A stretch of DNA of 64,000 bases from Bettongia penicillata ogilbyi (GCA_023548195.1 JAJHZJ010000808.1:4073182-4137181), one strand, 5' to 3'; shown: positions 10,126-20,954, counted from the stretch's first letter. The notes: generated by a model from the sequence alone, not told the origin. A program made the numbers and translations.

Positions 10126-10267
10126 TAAGATTACTCTGCTTTTTATGTTGTTTCTTCTCAGGGTAATGGTAAAACAAATGGAACCCATTTTTCACCTAGT
10201 ACCAGTTACTTTCTGGTATTGAGCACTATTGTACTTAGGAAGAAATATGTTACTACAGCGTACAGCT

Positions 10268-10440
10268 ACAGAGGTGGGGAACCTGTTGCCTAAAAGCCAC
10301 ACATGTTCTGCAAAATTTGGATTCAGTTAAAAGACTATCCTTAAGGACCTAGAAAGATTTGTTTTGTAAAATTTGGATTCAATCAAAAGATCACCTTTAA
10401 GGACCTAAATGTGCCCTTAAGACTGCAGGTATATCCCTGG
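10268..10440 (+). mobile_element. hAT-like MITE, family 1
   Basis: It begins 'cagaggtggggaacctg', a hAT/Charlie-style terminus, and carries two copies of an 'aaaatttggattca' module about 55 bases apart. Related copies are at 29931-30085 and 57295-57425. No transposase was seen. Confidence 0.55.
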
Positions 10441-10539
10441 TATAGATGATGGTGAAATTGGAGATAAAATACAAATTCCATTTATACAAGGTGTCCTAAA
10501 AATCTTCGGGTGATGTACTCCTTTGGAATACCCTGAATT

Positions 10540-10700
10540 TCACTTTCAGATTTACAAAGTGCTTTCCTCACAACTGAGTAGGCAGTGTAAGCATTATCCT
10601 TATCTTACAGAAATTTAAATAACTTGCCCATGGTCACAAAACTAGGAAGTGTCTAAGCTGAGATCATAACCCATGTCTCTCCTAACTCCAGATCCAGCTT
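10540..10700 (-). repeat. MIR CORE-SINE (antisense)
   Basis: 'ttacaaagtgctttcctcaca', 'aacttgcccatggtcac' and 'cctaactccagatcc' in antisense MIR order. Confidence 0.65.
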
Positions 10701-10774
10701 TGTTTTTTAACCTTTATTATTCTGTTCCTTGAAGGGAAATGATTCAGAAATAATAATCTCCCACAAACCTATTC

Positions 10775-10830
10775 AGGGATGGGGAACCTGCAGCCTCCAG
10801 GTCTTGAAGCCGCCGGTTCCCACCCCCATT
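10775..10830 (+). mobile_element. Fragment of hAT-like MITE, family 1
   Basis: 'gggatggggaacctgcagcc' resembles the terminus of the 10268 element; only the end survives. Confidence 0.35.
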
Positions 10831-10999
10831 TGATTGCAAATTCCAAGAGGATATAGCTTATTTTTCTTCCTATGACATTCCCAATGCCCAAAAAAGTGCT
10901 CTGCCCATGGGATGAACATTAGAAATACTTGCTGAATTAAATCAGATTTAAAATGTGAAGTCTTATCCTTTCACACACACAAAAACAGGGCTAAATCAA

Positions 11000-11840
11000 T
11001 GGTTCCTCCCACCTCTCCTCTCCCTCTGCTAATGAAATTCACCACAGAGACTAAGTGGACATCTGGGGAACTGTTGAGTTCTGGGGAACGTAGATCGAAA
11101 GCCCTTGTGTAGACTGAGACGTCTGTGTTGGAACACAAATACTAAGCAGACACTGAGGGCTGTGGGATAAAAAGCCTTCTGGGTTTCAGTATTACACAGA
11201 CTGATTACTTCTTTCTCAAGAGAGAAAAGTTAGAAGCTGACCTACTTGGTACATAAGCCCAAAGAAGTGAATTAATTACCTTGTTTGGGTCCCTGGGGAC
11301 TTGAAACAATGATCCCCCACCGCACAGAATCTTGGCCCTACTGAGATGAAGTCCAGGCTAAAGTTCATTTGATAACCCTTGTTGTCGTAATTGTTTCAGC
11401 TAATAAGTCATGCCTGGATAGAGCGGTAATGGAAAACCTTTGAGAGTCAAAATATAGCTAGTCAATGTCCCCATCTTTCAGGAAATTCAACCCCAGGAAA
11501 GGATTTGCATCATCAAATAAATGATCTATTGAATTCTTAATGACAAGTTTTGTGTGGAGTAAGAAAGCTGTAATTGTATCTGGACCTTCATATATAATGT
11601 AAAATCAAAAAGCATAAAGTGATTGAGATTCTCCTGTTCACATACTCTGTGTGGGTCCCAAGATCATCAGCTAGGAGGGCAGATGGCAGGAATCCAGAGT
11701 GCTCTTTGCACTTTGGAATAGGCTGCCCAGCCTCCTTGATCCAGTGTTACCAGATGTGACCAGCACCTCCACTCCAGAAACCTGGGGAGGTGCTGTTGTT
11801 CCAAAAATCCCTGTTGTGTTCTAGAATACACAGGTCAGGA
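11000..11840. other. Non-repeat block 3 kb downstream of CHRNA9
   Basis: About 840 bases with no repeat or convincing coding frame. It contains an octamer ATTTGCAT at 11503-11510 beside AT-rich homeobox-like strings. It could be a regulatory element, but that is inference from position and motif only. Confidence 0.3.
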
Positions 11841-11844
11841 GTAT

Positions 11845-11925
11845 CTAGAGCTGGAAAGATCTTATAGAGACTAACTAGTTCAACTCTCTCATTTTAGAGA
11901 AAAGGAAACCAAGGCCCATTTTGAA
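11845..11925 (-). repeat. MIR3/THER-type fragment
   Basis: 'agagctggaaagatcttatagag' and 'cattttagagaaaaggaaacc' match the antisense 'gagctggaagggacctcagag' SINE type. It is interrupted by the next SINE. Confidence 0.5.
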
Positions 11926-11927
11926 GT

Positions 11928-12172
11928 TGTTCAGTCATATCTGATCCTTTGGGATCCCATTTGGGGTTTTCTTCGCAAAGACTCTGGAGTGGTTTGCCAT
12001 TTCCTTCTCCAACTCATTTCACAGATGAAGAAACTGAGGCAAACAGGGTTAAGTGACTTGCCCAGGGTCACATAACTAGTAAGTGTCTTCAACTAGATTT
12101 GAACACAGGAAGATGAGTCTTCCTGTCTCTAGGCCTGGCACTATGCACTGTACCAGCTAGTTGGCTCTATAT
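11928..12172 (-). repeat. Marsupial MIR-tailed SINE (antisense)
   Basis: 'ttgttcagtcatatctgatcc', 'tttggggttttcttcgcaaa' and 'cacagatgaagaaactgaggc' are all present in family order. Inserted in an older MIR3-type fragment. Confidence 0.85.
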
Positions 12173-12339
12173 TTTTATGGAGTGGCCCAAGTTCCCTTAG
12201 CACCAACTTCAACATTGGGTCAATATTCAGCTCAATCTCACAATCGCTCATTAAGTGCCAACTCTGTGCAGAATGTCCTGAAAGTCTTAGTGAAGGTATA
12301 AAAGTAGAAAATACTAAGATTTTCACGATTCCTTGTATG

Positions 12340-12630
12340 TGCTAACTCCTGATTTGGGGGCTTCCTTCAGCTCAAAACCTACCTTCTTCAGGCGGCCTTT
12401 CCTGGCATCTCCCTCCCCAGCCTTACCCTCAGTGCCATCCCTTTGAGACGACCTTCCCTCTACATTGTATAGCTCTTGTAGGTGGACATAGTTATTTGAA
12501 CCCTGTCTCCTTCTGAAGAATGCCTCATGGAGGCAGGTAGGGGCTGCCTTTGCCTTTCTTCATATGTCCAGCCCTTAACACAGAATAAGGCACAAGATAA
12601 GAACTTTATAAATTTTTGGTGACTATACAG
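12340..12630 (+). repeat. L2 LINE 3' end
   Basis: 'ttcaggcggcctttcctggcatc', 'tatagctcttgtagg' and 'aggcacaagataagaac' follow the L2 3' UTR and terminal order. Confidence 0.6.
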
Positions 12631-12860
12631 GCAAGAAGAAAACAATTCTGGCCTTGGAACACTAGATACCCTCTAAGGACCCTTTCAACCCTTTCCTATG
12701 AAGGAAAGAAAAGGGCAGGAGAAACAGAAAATGAAGAAAATTCAACGTTTAAAATAGGGATGAAAGGCCTGCTGTTGGGCCGTAGATACGACTCGGTGCC
12801 AGAGGCTAAGGACACAAAAATGAGAAAATAATTAGCATTTCTATTTAAGGTTTGTTAAGT

Positions 12861-12862
<2 letters not shown>

Positions 12863-12891
<29 letters not shown>

Positions 12892-12960
12892 TATACATAC
12901 ACATATATACGTACATATACATACATACACATATACACTTGCATATACACATTTGTGTTC
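12863..12960 (+). repeat. AT/ATAC microsatellite
   Basis: Alternating AT for about 26 bases, then ATACAT units. Confidence 0.9.
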
Positions 12961-13255
12961 GTCCTTCGTTGCTGAATAAGACCATGACATCAGAGAAATG
13001 ATGACATGATTTGCACTTGACTTTGTTTTGAGTGAAGGAGGGCTGTGCAGGTCACCAGCCTCACTTCTCCTCCAGAGCTATCTGAATCATTCATCAGGAT
13101 GACTGGAGATGACCCAGGATGAGGCAACTGGAGTTAAGTGACTTGCCCAAGGTCACACAGCTAGTGAGTGTCAAGTGTCTGAGGTGAGATTTTGAACTCA
13201 GGTCCTCTGACTCCTGCTCTGGTGCTCTATCCACTGTACCACCTAGCTGCCCAAC
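12955..13255 (+). repeat. Marsupial 'gacatca..gtgaaggag' repeat joined to an antisense MIR tail
   Basis: The first half has 'accatgacatcag' and 'ggtcaccagcctcacttctcctccagagc' of a marsupial repeat also seen at 13662, 47258 and 49335. From about 13130 it runs into 'aagtgacttgcccaaggtcacacagctag', an antisense MIR-like tail. The composite may be one family or two insertions. Confidence 0.55.
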
Positions 13256-13364
13256 ATATACATACACATACATATACATGTATGTTCTCATTTTATCGAA
13301 ACCATTCCCTGTGTTTATGGAGCTTGACTTCTATTAGAAAAGAAATGCATGTACAAATATATAT

Positions 13365-13608
13365 TGTTGTTTAGTCATGTCCAGTTCTTCACGACCCTGT
13401 GGACTTCATCATACCAATGATGTTCATGCGGTTTTCTTGGCAAAAATACTGGAGTGTTTGGCATTTCCTCCTCCAGTGTATTAAGGCAAATGGGGTTAAG
13501 TAACTTGTCCAAGGTCACATGGTTAGTAAGTGTCTGAGGCCGGGTTTGAATTCAGGTCTTTCTGATCCTAGGCTCAGCCCTCTAGCCATTGAACCACCTA
13601 GCTGCATG
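13365..13608 (-). repeat. Marsupial MIR-tailed SINE (antisense)
   Basis: 'gttgtttagtcatgtccagttc', 'ttttcttggcaaaaatactgg' and 'accacctagctgc' mark both ends. Confidence 0.85.
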
Positions 13609-13612
13609 TTAA

Positions 13613-13660
13613 TACTCACACACACGTGCACGCACGCACGCACACACACACACACACAGA
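13613..13660 (+). repeat. CA/CGCA microsatellite
   Basis: CA run with CGCA units directly behind the preceding SINE. Confidence 0.85.
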
Positions 13661-13661
13661 G

Positions 13662-14215
13662 TCATTGTTTGTCCCTCATTTTGAAGAGGACCCATGACAT
13701 CATGGGGTGATAGCTTGACTTTTGAGTGAACCAGATTTAAGTGAGGCAAAGTAGCTTGAAGTCATTGGCCTCACTCTCTCCTCCAGAGTCACTGGAATCC
13801 AGTGTCAAGACAAGTCAGGATAACTGGCAATGGCCCATGATGCAGTGGATGACATAGGTATCTTGGATGTTTGACCAAACTCTAAACACTCCATAGGCCT
13901 GCTTCAACTACCCTTCTGGCCACTGGAACAGTTTGTTCTCATTCACTCATTCCAGTGGGGGAAGTCTTCACATGCTTTGGATAGACATTCTCCTAACTTA
14001 CCAATAGGTTTGACGCCTGTCAGTTACCCTCAACCTGGTTTAGCCCATCTGCCTAGATGGTTTTTACTGGAGTATGACTGCTGTGTGTGCTACAGCTTCT
14101 TGAAGTCACAGATGAGACTTGGGCGAAGGTGGACACCAAAAGTGAATGAGTAGCCCTAAAAAGGGCTCAGCAAGCCCTTACACCAGAGGAGCTAGCCCTT
14201 TGTGAGAACCCCAAT
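13662..14215 (+). mobile_element. Long copy of a marsupial-type repeat (about 550 bp)
   Basis: Starts 'gtcattgtttgtccctcatttt', with 'gaggacccatgacatcat', 'gtgaggcaaag' and 'cctcactctctcctccagag', and runs on through 'gggggaagtcttcacatgc' to 'ggagctagccctttgtgagaacc'. Shorter copies elsewhere in the window match only its first ~160 bases. I recall it as a marsupial repeat, perhaps an RTE-type LINE end, but the class is uncertain. Confidence 0.55.
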
Positions 14216-14224
14216 ATATTATAG

Positions 14225-14361
14225 ATAAGTGATAAAGAGACGGATACATATGTATATATGTATACATCTACCTATCAATCTCTTTATGTTTCTCTATCCC
14301 TCTATCCATTCATCCATCCATCCATCTCTCTCTCTCTCTGTCTCTGTCTATCCATCCATTC

Positions 14362-14441
<80 letters not shown>

Positions 14442-14452
14442 CTGTCTATCTA
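14225..14452 (+). repeat. TATC/CATC tetranucleotide repeat
   Basis: ATCC and CTCT-interrupted units followed by about 19 uninterrupted TATC units (14361-14436). The Tyr/Leu/Ser/Ile open frames across it are artefacts. Confidence 0.95.
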
Positions 14453-14459
14453 TGCTACA

Positions 14460-15105
14460 AGGTGAAGTGTGATAAGCACAAAGACAAAAACCAGAAAAGG
14501 AGGGAGAGGACTTACTGGGAGCTTCTTTGACCTGCTCAGAAAGAGGGTGAAGGGGTCCGGGAATTAAAGCCACTGAAACAAGGATGTGGTCACATTCTCT
14601 TCTGCTCCCCACCTCTTTATCTCCAGAGTTAGCTATAAGGCAAAGAGCCTTATTTTTCTATTAACAGACTGCAATCCTCCAAAGGAATCCACCCCATTCC
14701 AGGTTAAATGGAGCAGGTCTGTAGGCTTGAGGTGTGAGTTTCCTTGCTTCTGGTAAATGGTCTTTTCCTTAAGAATTCCAAATTGCTCATCTCCAGACTA
14801 ACCAGAAATACAGGTTCCAGAAGTTGAAATGAAAGAAGCAGAGAATCCTTTCTACGTATTAATGATGACTCAGTGTCATTCATCACAGCTTTTGTACAAA
14901 GGGATAGAACTTAAAATCAACAAGGAGACAGGAAATTCAAAAGAGCTAAATGGTGGGTGTGGGGTCTGGTCCTCTCAGTTCCTGTTAGTTTCCCTTACCT
15001 GGTCTTGTGTTTGTGGGTGGGGCACTCCTCTCTTGTATCTAAATAAGGTCTCAGTGGAGACCTGCCCAGGAACAGGCCAGGTTCTCAGAAATGTGGCTCC
15101 TTAGA
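14460..15105. other. Non-repeat stretch, nothing recognised
   Basis: Single-copy-looking sequence between a tetranucleotide array and an MIR. Short open frames on both strands lack splice context or family resemblance. Confidence 0.35.
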
Positions 15106-15109
15106 GATA

Positions 15110-15260
15110 GAGTGGCCTGGGCTTTTGGTCAAAGGCCCTATGTTCAGGTCCTGGGCTCTCACTTCCTTAGAGTCCTGACCTTAGGAGCTTTGTATCAGTC
15201 ACACTCAGAGTCCTTATTTGTAAAATGGAGATAATTGGCATTGTACTACCTACCTACACC
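15110..15260 (+). repeat. MIR-type SINE, decayed
   Basis: 'gttcaggtcctgggctctcac', 'tatcagtcacactcagagtcctta' and 'ttgtaaaatggagataat' in MIR order. Confidence 0.5.
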
Positions 15261-15694
15261 AGGCAACATGTTTTTGTAAGAAGTAGGCTTTTGTAAATGT
15301 TCCAACTATAAAAATGAGTTATTGCTGTAATTGTGTGAAAGTCCTTCAGTTGGAGGGGAAGGGTTGGGGGGACATTGCTTGTGGTGACTGAGACAGAGAT
15401 CAGGAATAGGAACTTTAAAAGCACAAGGTTATTTAGGGACTGGAAGCTGGTTTGAACTGGTTTCTTGATTGGGGAAAGAGGCAATATGTATTGTTGCTGT
15501 AGCTCAGAGAGAATTGAATTTGGGGAGCAGTGTGGCTAATATAGTGGAGTTAACAGCACTTTTTCAACTCAGTCTCCCTATTACCAGCCTTGGCTTTTCT
15601 TGCCCATCATTTTTACTTTTGTCCAAGGACTAGCTCTTCCAAGTAACTGTTACAGATACACTCCTAACCCACTAGTACAATAACTTTGGGACCT

Positions 15695-15935
15695 CTAGGT
15701 AGAGCAATAGAGAGAGCTCTGGGACTAGACTCAGGAAAACCTGAGTTAGAATCTAGCCCAAGACACTCATGAGTTACGTGATCCTGGGCAAGTCACCTAC
15801 TGTGTGTTTGCCTCAGTTTCCTAAACTGCAAAATGGGGATGATAACAATACATACCTCATGGTTACTGTGAGAATCAAGTAAGATAATATTTGTAAAGTG
15901 TTTAGCACATAGTAGAGGATATATAAATGCTGTTT
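15695..15935 (+). repeat. MIR CORE-SINE
   Basis: 'ctgggcaagtcacctac', 'gcctcagtttcctaaactg' and 'gtaaagtgtttagcacatagtag' cover the whole element. Confidence 0.8.
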
Positions 15936-15954
15936 CCTTTCCCATCCCTTTCTA

Positions 15955-16195
15955 GCTAGGTGGAATAGTAGTAGATAGAATGTTGGGCTTGAAGTCCGGA
16001 AGACCTGAGTTCAAATCCAACCTCTGATTCTCCATACTATGTGATCCTGAGCTATTATACTGAGGATAACAGCACCTACCTCCCAGAGTTGTTGTAAGCA
16101 TCAGATGAAAGCACAATTGTAGATCTCTAGCACAATGCCTGGCACATAGTAGGCATTATAAAAACGCTAGCTATTATTACTATCTGCACAACCCT
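15955..16195 (+). repeat. MIR CORE-SINE
   Basis: Head-to-tail with the preceding copy: 'gctaggtggaatagtag', 'aagacctgagttcaaatcc', 'acctcccagagttgttg' and 'cctggcacatagtaggc'. An internal deletion removes part of the core. Confidence 0.8.
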
Positions 16196-16320
16196 AATAT
16201 GTGCTAGCTGCTGTGGAGGGATACAAGAAGTGTAACTCATGGCCCTTGTTCTCAATGAGCTGGCAAACCCATGGGGAGGGAGAAGATAGAGTCCTACGAA
16301 ACACTAAATCACAGCAGAAA
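16196..16320 (-). repeat. L2-like fragment (antisense)
   Basis: 'atgtgctagctgctgtggaggg' and 'gcccttgttctcaatgagc' match the antisense L2 3' end. Confidence 0.45.
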
Positions 16321-16324
16321 CAAG

Positions 16325-16700
16325 GTATGATAAAGAAACAACCATTTATTAAGCACTAGTACCATATACTAGGCATCGAACTAAGTGCTTTACAAATATT
16401 ATGTACAACAACCCTTTGAGGTAGGGTTATTATTATTATTATATAATATATTATATGCATTATATAAAATATATGTATTATATTATCTATCATCTATAAT
16501 ATATAACATATATCATATGTATTATATATTGTATATAAAATATATGTATTATATAGTATCAAATATGTTAAATATTATTATTATTATTATATAATATTAT
16601 TATCCTCATTGTACCGTAAAGGAAAATGAAGCAATCAGAGGTTAAGGGACTTGCCAAGAGACACAGAACTAGTGAGTGTCCAAGACTGGATTTAAATTGG
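16325..16700 (-). repeat. MIR CORE-SINE split by an AT-rich expansion
   Basis: The MIR begins 'aaccatttattaagcacta', runs to 'aacaaccctttgaggtaggg', is interrupted by about 160 bases of TAT/ATA repeats (16428-16595), then resumes with 'tattatcctcattgta' and 'gagacacagaactag'. Confidence 0.75.
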
Positions 16701-16714
16701 CGACTTATGAGTGA

Positions 16715-17200
16715 CCTGGTATGACTTGTAGGAGAGCAGGGTCAGAAGGGACCAGTACGTACTGGAGGGTTCTAGGAAGGCTTCACAGGGGAGGGAAGTG
16801 CCCCAAGGAATCTTGAAGGAAGGAAGGGTTAGAAAGACATGTGACAAGGCATTCCTAGGGGAGGGAGGGAACAGCAGAATCAAAGACATAGTAGTAGAAA
16901 GGAGCCACAGCACATTCAAGGAAGAAGCATTAGGCCCATTTGGCACTGGAACAAAGGGCTATAGGAGAGAGTGACAGGAGAAAAGGGCTTGTGGGCCCAG
17001 GATGAATGAATACCAGGGTTAGACGAGAGTTTGAATTTTGTCCTGTAGACAGCGAGGTACTGTTGAAGGCAATAAAGTGGGAGAGGGCCAGGAGGGCAGT
17101 AATATTTTAGGAAAATTAATCTGGAAGCCTTACACAGGAAGAATGAGAAAGGGGAGAACCTAGAGGCAAGGAGACCAGTTAGGCTATTGAACCTCTTCTA
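16715..17200 (-). repeat. L2 LINE fragment (antisense)
   Basis: 'ctaggaaggcttcacagggg', 'gacaaggcattcctagggg', 'tttgaattttgtcctgtagac' and 'aatctggaagccttacac' follow the antisense L2 order for the region before the 3' UTR. Confidence 0.6.
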
Positions 17201-17384
17201 TTACATCCTAATGGACAATGTCTGGCTCTAATTTCCCTGAACACACAGGTCTGCGTAGGTACTGGGAGGAACTCATAGCCTGTATTTGGTGGAAGAGGCA
17301 TTCAAGATGCGCCTATTTTACATGGAAGAAGCTACCAGTGGTATGCTGAGCTGTTGCTTACTGCCAAGCCTTACGATTCTGGAC

Positions 17385-17558
17385 ACCCTGAGGCAGTGTG
17401 GTACTGAAAAGTCTGGGGTTGGAATCTCAGCTCAAATACCTATTAATTCTATTAGTCTGGCCTAATCACTTAAACTCTCACAGCCTCAGTTTCTCATTCA
17501 TGAAATAGGAAGAATAATATATGCTGTGCTTATCTCACAGGATTGTTCTGAGGGCCAA
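17385..17558 (+). repeat. MIR SINE truncated by the minisatellite
   Basis: 'tgaggcagtgtggtactga', 'cacttaaactctcacagcctcag' and 'cttatctcacaggattgttctgagg' are MIR; the sequence switches to GAT repeats exactly where the MIR 'gaggatnaaatga' should follow. Confidence 0.7.
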
Positions 17559-18597
17559 GTGATGATGGTGATAGTGACGATGATGACGACGATGATGATG
17601 ATAATCATGATAATGGTGATGGCAACAACGATGATGGTGGTGGTGATGATAATAATGGTGATGGTGATGATGATGATGGTGGTGGTGGTGATGATAATGA
17701 TGATGGTGGTGATGGTGGTGATGATGATGGTGGTGGTGGTGATAATAATGGTGATGGTGATGATGATGATGATGGTGGTGGTGATGATAATGATGATGGT
17801 GGTGATGATGATAATAATGGTGATGGTGATGATGATGATGGTGGTGGTGGTGATAATAATGGTGATGATGGTAACGATGAGGATGATGGTGGTGGTGATG
17901 ATAATGATGATGGTGGTGATGGTGGTGATGATGATGGTGGTGGTGATGATAATAATGGTGATGGTGATGATGATGATGGTGGTGATGATGATAATAATGG
18001 TGATGGTGATGATGATGATGGTGGTGGTGATAATAATGGTGATGATGGTAACGATGAGGATGATGGTGGTGGTGATGATAATGATGATGGTGGTGATGGT
18101 GGTGATGATGATGGTGGTGGTGATGATAATAATGGTGATGGTGATGATGATGATGATGGTGGTGGTGATGATAATGATGATGGTGGTGATGATAATAATG
18201 GTGATGGTGATGATGATGATGGTGGTGATGATAATAATGGTGATGATGATGATGGTGGTGGTGGTGATAATAATGGTGATGGTGATGATGATGATGATGG
18301 TGGTGGTGATGATAATGATGATGGTGGTGGTGATGATAATAATGGTGATGGTGATGATGATGATGATGGTGGTGGTGATGATAATGATGATGGTGGTGAT
18401 GATGATAATAATGGTGATGGTGATGATGATGATGGTGGTGGTGATAATAATGGTGATGATGGTAACGATGAGGATGATGGTGGTGGTGATGATAATGATG
18501 ATGATGGGGATAATAATGGTGATGATTGTGACAATGACGATGATGGTGATGATGATTATGGTGATGGTGATGATGATAGTGATAATGATGATGATGT
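17559..18597 (+). repeat. GAT/GGT/AAT triplet minisatellite, about 1.04 kb
   Basis: Built almost wholly from GAT, GGT and AAT triplets, so all spacings are multiples of three and several frames on both strands stay open. Higher-order units recur: a GGTAACGATGAGGATGATGG marker appears at 17870, 18047 and 18461, spacings 177 and 414. The + strand is nearly free of C. Long Met/Val, Ile/Thr and Ser/Pro frames are repeat artefacts. Confidence 0.97.
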
Positions 18598-18599
18598 AA

Positions 18600-19055
18600 C
18601 AGTGATTACTCTGGCCCCCAGATCTCTTACATTTCAAGAGGTCATAGTCCACTTGGACCCAGAGGAGGTGGGGGCCTGATGTGACAGATGTTGAGAGCTA
18701 TTGGCTCCTGAATACCTATTAATGCAGCTTCAGGAATTCTTCTAACTCCAGGGTTGAGTCTTATCTGACGTACTCAAATCTGTGCATCTGTAAAGGGTTC
18801 ACTATGTCTTAGTATAGAAATAAATAGTCCCTAGGGGTCAACGAGTCCAGCCAAGTCTGGAGAGTCCATCTTCTCACAGCAATTTCATGGGGAAGGGGGA
18901 GTTGACTGGAAATGAGACCCAAAAGTTGACCATGACACAGATATACAAGTATTCTTATACCTTCTCTGTGTAAGAATGTTCGTGGGCTTTGGATGTTATT
19001 TGAATCACCCTGTAGTTATTAGCGTAGGTATGACTGTGTTTCTGTTCCTTGATCA
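18600..19055. other. Non-repeat stretch, nothing recognised
   Basis: Follows the minisatellite; no repeat, coding exon or RNA gene recognised. Confidence 0.35.
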
Positions 19056-19059
19056 ATAA

Positions 19060-19175
19060 AGGAGCATTTATTAAGTACCTACTATATGCCAGACATTTTG
19101 AGAAGTGCCTAGGGGAGGAGGTAGGGGAGAGAAAAAAGTTAAACAGCTCCCGCTTTTAAGGAACTTGCATTCTCT
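19060..19175 (-). repeat. L2-like fragment (antisense)
   Basis: 'gagcatttattaagtaccta', 'ctatatgccagacatt' and 'cttttaaggaacttgca' match the antisense L2 terminal region. Confidence 0.55.
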
Positions 19176-19194
19176 TCCAAATTCACATTGGTGA

Positions 19195-19480
19195 TCTGAT
19201 TACGAAATTTGTTCCCTGTTCACACCCTAGTCTTTTTGGCAGGTCTGTCTTTGCTTCCTCAGATCCTTCTCTTTCTTTTCTTTCAAGGTCCATTAAGACC
19301 CCACATCCTTCATGAAGACTTCCCAGGTCTCTTCTGCTGGAAGTACTTCTTCCCTCCTGCTTTTTTTATAGTTCTGTACTTGTTTTATCTTCCTGTTACT
19401 AAGCTGTAAACTCTTTGAGGTCAGAGATTCTGAGTCATGAACCTTTGTATCTAGCATATAGTAGATATTTAAATGCTGGC
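19195..19480 (+). repeat. L2 LINE 3' end
   Basis: 'catgaagacttcccaggtctc', 'taagctgtaaactctttgaggtcag' and 'tgtatctagcatatagtag' give the full L2 terminal order. Confidence 0.7.
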
Positions 19481-19499
19481 CAACTCTAGTTCTAGGTTG

Positions 19500-20000
19500 G
19501 CCTTTTGGTCAGGAAGAAATACAGCACAAATAAATGAGATGAGGGGAGGAGAGAATTTGGTACTGAAAATAAAATTGAATTAAATTTTTTTAAAAAATAA
19601 GAAGGATCTATCTTTAGGGGATAACCAAACAGCCTTCCAGAAAAGACTTTCATTACTATTCACCCCAGGTCACTTTTGGTTGGTGCTTGAAGCAAATTTT
19701 TCTAAGATATACTTGCCTACAGAATGCTCTGCCCTCATCAACCTTTGCTGGACCTGGCCAAAATAAGGGAAGGGACCCTAGAGCAGACCTGTACAATTTC
19801 ACAGTAGGTAAAAGCTAAAATTAAAATAGACTAAACTTATTCAGACCACAGATAGGTTAGGCTAGAGATAGACTGACGATGGTTGGTGGTTTCGGGTCAC
19901 AGAACAAACAGAAGAGAGCATGCAATGCAACCTTACAATTTTGCAGGCAAGAGGCCCTTGGGCTCTATGTTGTGCAGGCCTTTCTTAGAGGGTACAGTAG
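19500..20000. other. Intergenic stretch, nothing recognised
   Basis: No gene or clear repeat seen; mixed AT-rich sequence. Confidence 0.3.
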
Positions 20001-20004
20001 AAAC

Positions 20005-20190
20005 AGTTTCATGCTAGAATCCCTAGATTCTAGCCCCAGCTCCGCCTTCTAACACATGATCACATGGACATCTCAATTAATCTCTCTGAGCTTTAGTTTC
20101 TTTCATTACTGTAACATTAGGCTAATTAGGCTAACACCATTCTCATAGAGTTTCTGTATGCAGTGCTATATACCTGTGAGATATTAACAT
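20005..20190 (+). repeat. MIR-type SINE, decayed
   Basis: 'ctagattctagccccagctcc', 'ctcaattaatctctctgagc' and 'gtttctttcattactgtaa' in MIR order. Confidence 0.5.
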
Positions 20191-20359
20191 TGTTATTTTT
20201 AGGTAGGTTTCATCTCCTGTTTCTTGCCTCCTCTTTTGTACCCTCTTCTCTGATACCCAGAATCCTCATATAGAACCATGAACTTGAGGCTAGAAATGCC
20301 AGAGAAGTTTTAAATGTCTTTATCCTTAGTATGGAGTGAGAATTTGACTCATCAAGTAA

Positions 20360-20800
20360 TACAGAATCATGGAGGTGGAAGATGCCTCAGAGATTTTCCC
20401 AGATGATTGGTTGGTGCTATTGGGTGGGTTCAGTTGTTTCCAATTCTACATAAATCACAAATAGGTCGCTACCCTCTTTGGGGTTTTCTTGGCAGAGATA
20501 CTGAGGTGGTTTGCCATTTCCTTCTCTAGCTCACTTGACAGATGAGGAAACTGACGCAAACAGGATTATGTGACTTGCCCAGGTTCCCACAGCTAGTAAG
20601 AATCTGAGGCAGTTTGAACTCAGGTCTTCCCGACTCCAGGGCTTGCAGTCTATTCACTGTGCCACCTAGCCACCCCCAGAAATCATACAGAATCACCAAG
20701 ATGGGAGAACTCTCACAGATCATATAGTCCAATATCTTGTTTTATAGATGAGCTAATTGAGGCCCAGAGATAGAGAGAGGATTATGATCCCCTGCCATTG
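20360..20800 (-). repeat. MIR3/THER-type SINE split by a younger marsupial SINE
   Basis: Outer parts (about 20360-20407 and 20679-20800) read 'atggaggtggaagatgcctcagag' and 'tgttttatagatgagc...gaggcccagag'. The inner part (about 20408-20678) has 'ggggttttcttggcagagatactg' and 'cactgtgccacctagcc', a complete MIR-tailed SINE in antisense. Confidence 0.7.
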
Positions 20801-20954
20801 ATTCTTGAGCAATTGTGATATTGATGAATACAAATATGTTCATGTACTCTTTCTAGGTATTGGATTTGAATTTTAATAAGGGCCTTTTGAAAGCAAGGCT
20901 CTAATGCCAAATAGTAACTCAGATGATTAGAATCTCACATGCAAGTACACAGGA

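Noticed and set aside
14229..14530. Tyr/Leu/Ser/Ile-rich frames
   Set aside because: TATC tetranucleotide repeat.
17498..18652. Very long open frames (384, 357 and 309 codons) on both strands
   Set aside because: They are low-complexity translations (Ile/Thr, Met/Val, Ser/Pro) of a triplet minisatellite that has no stop triplet in these frames.
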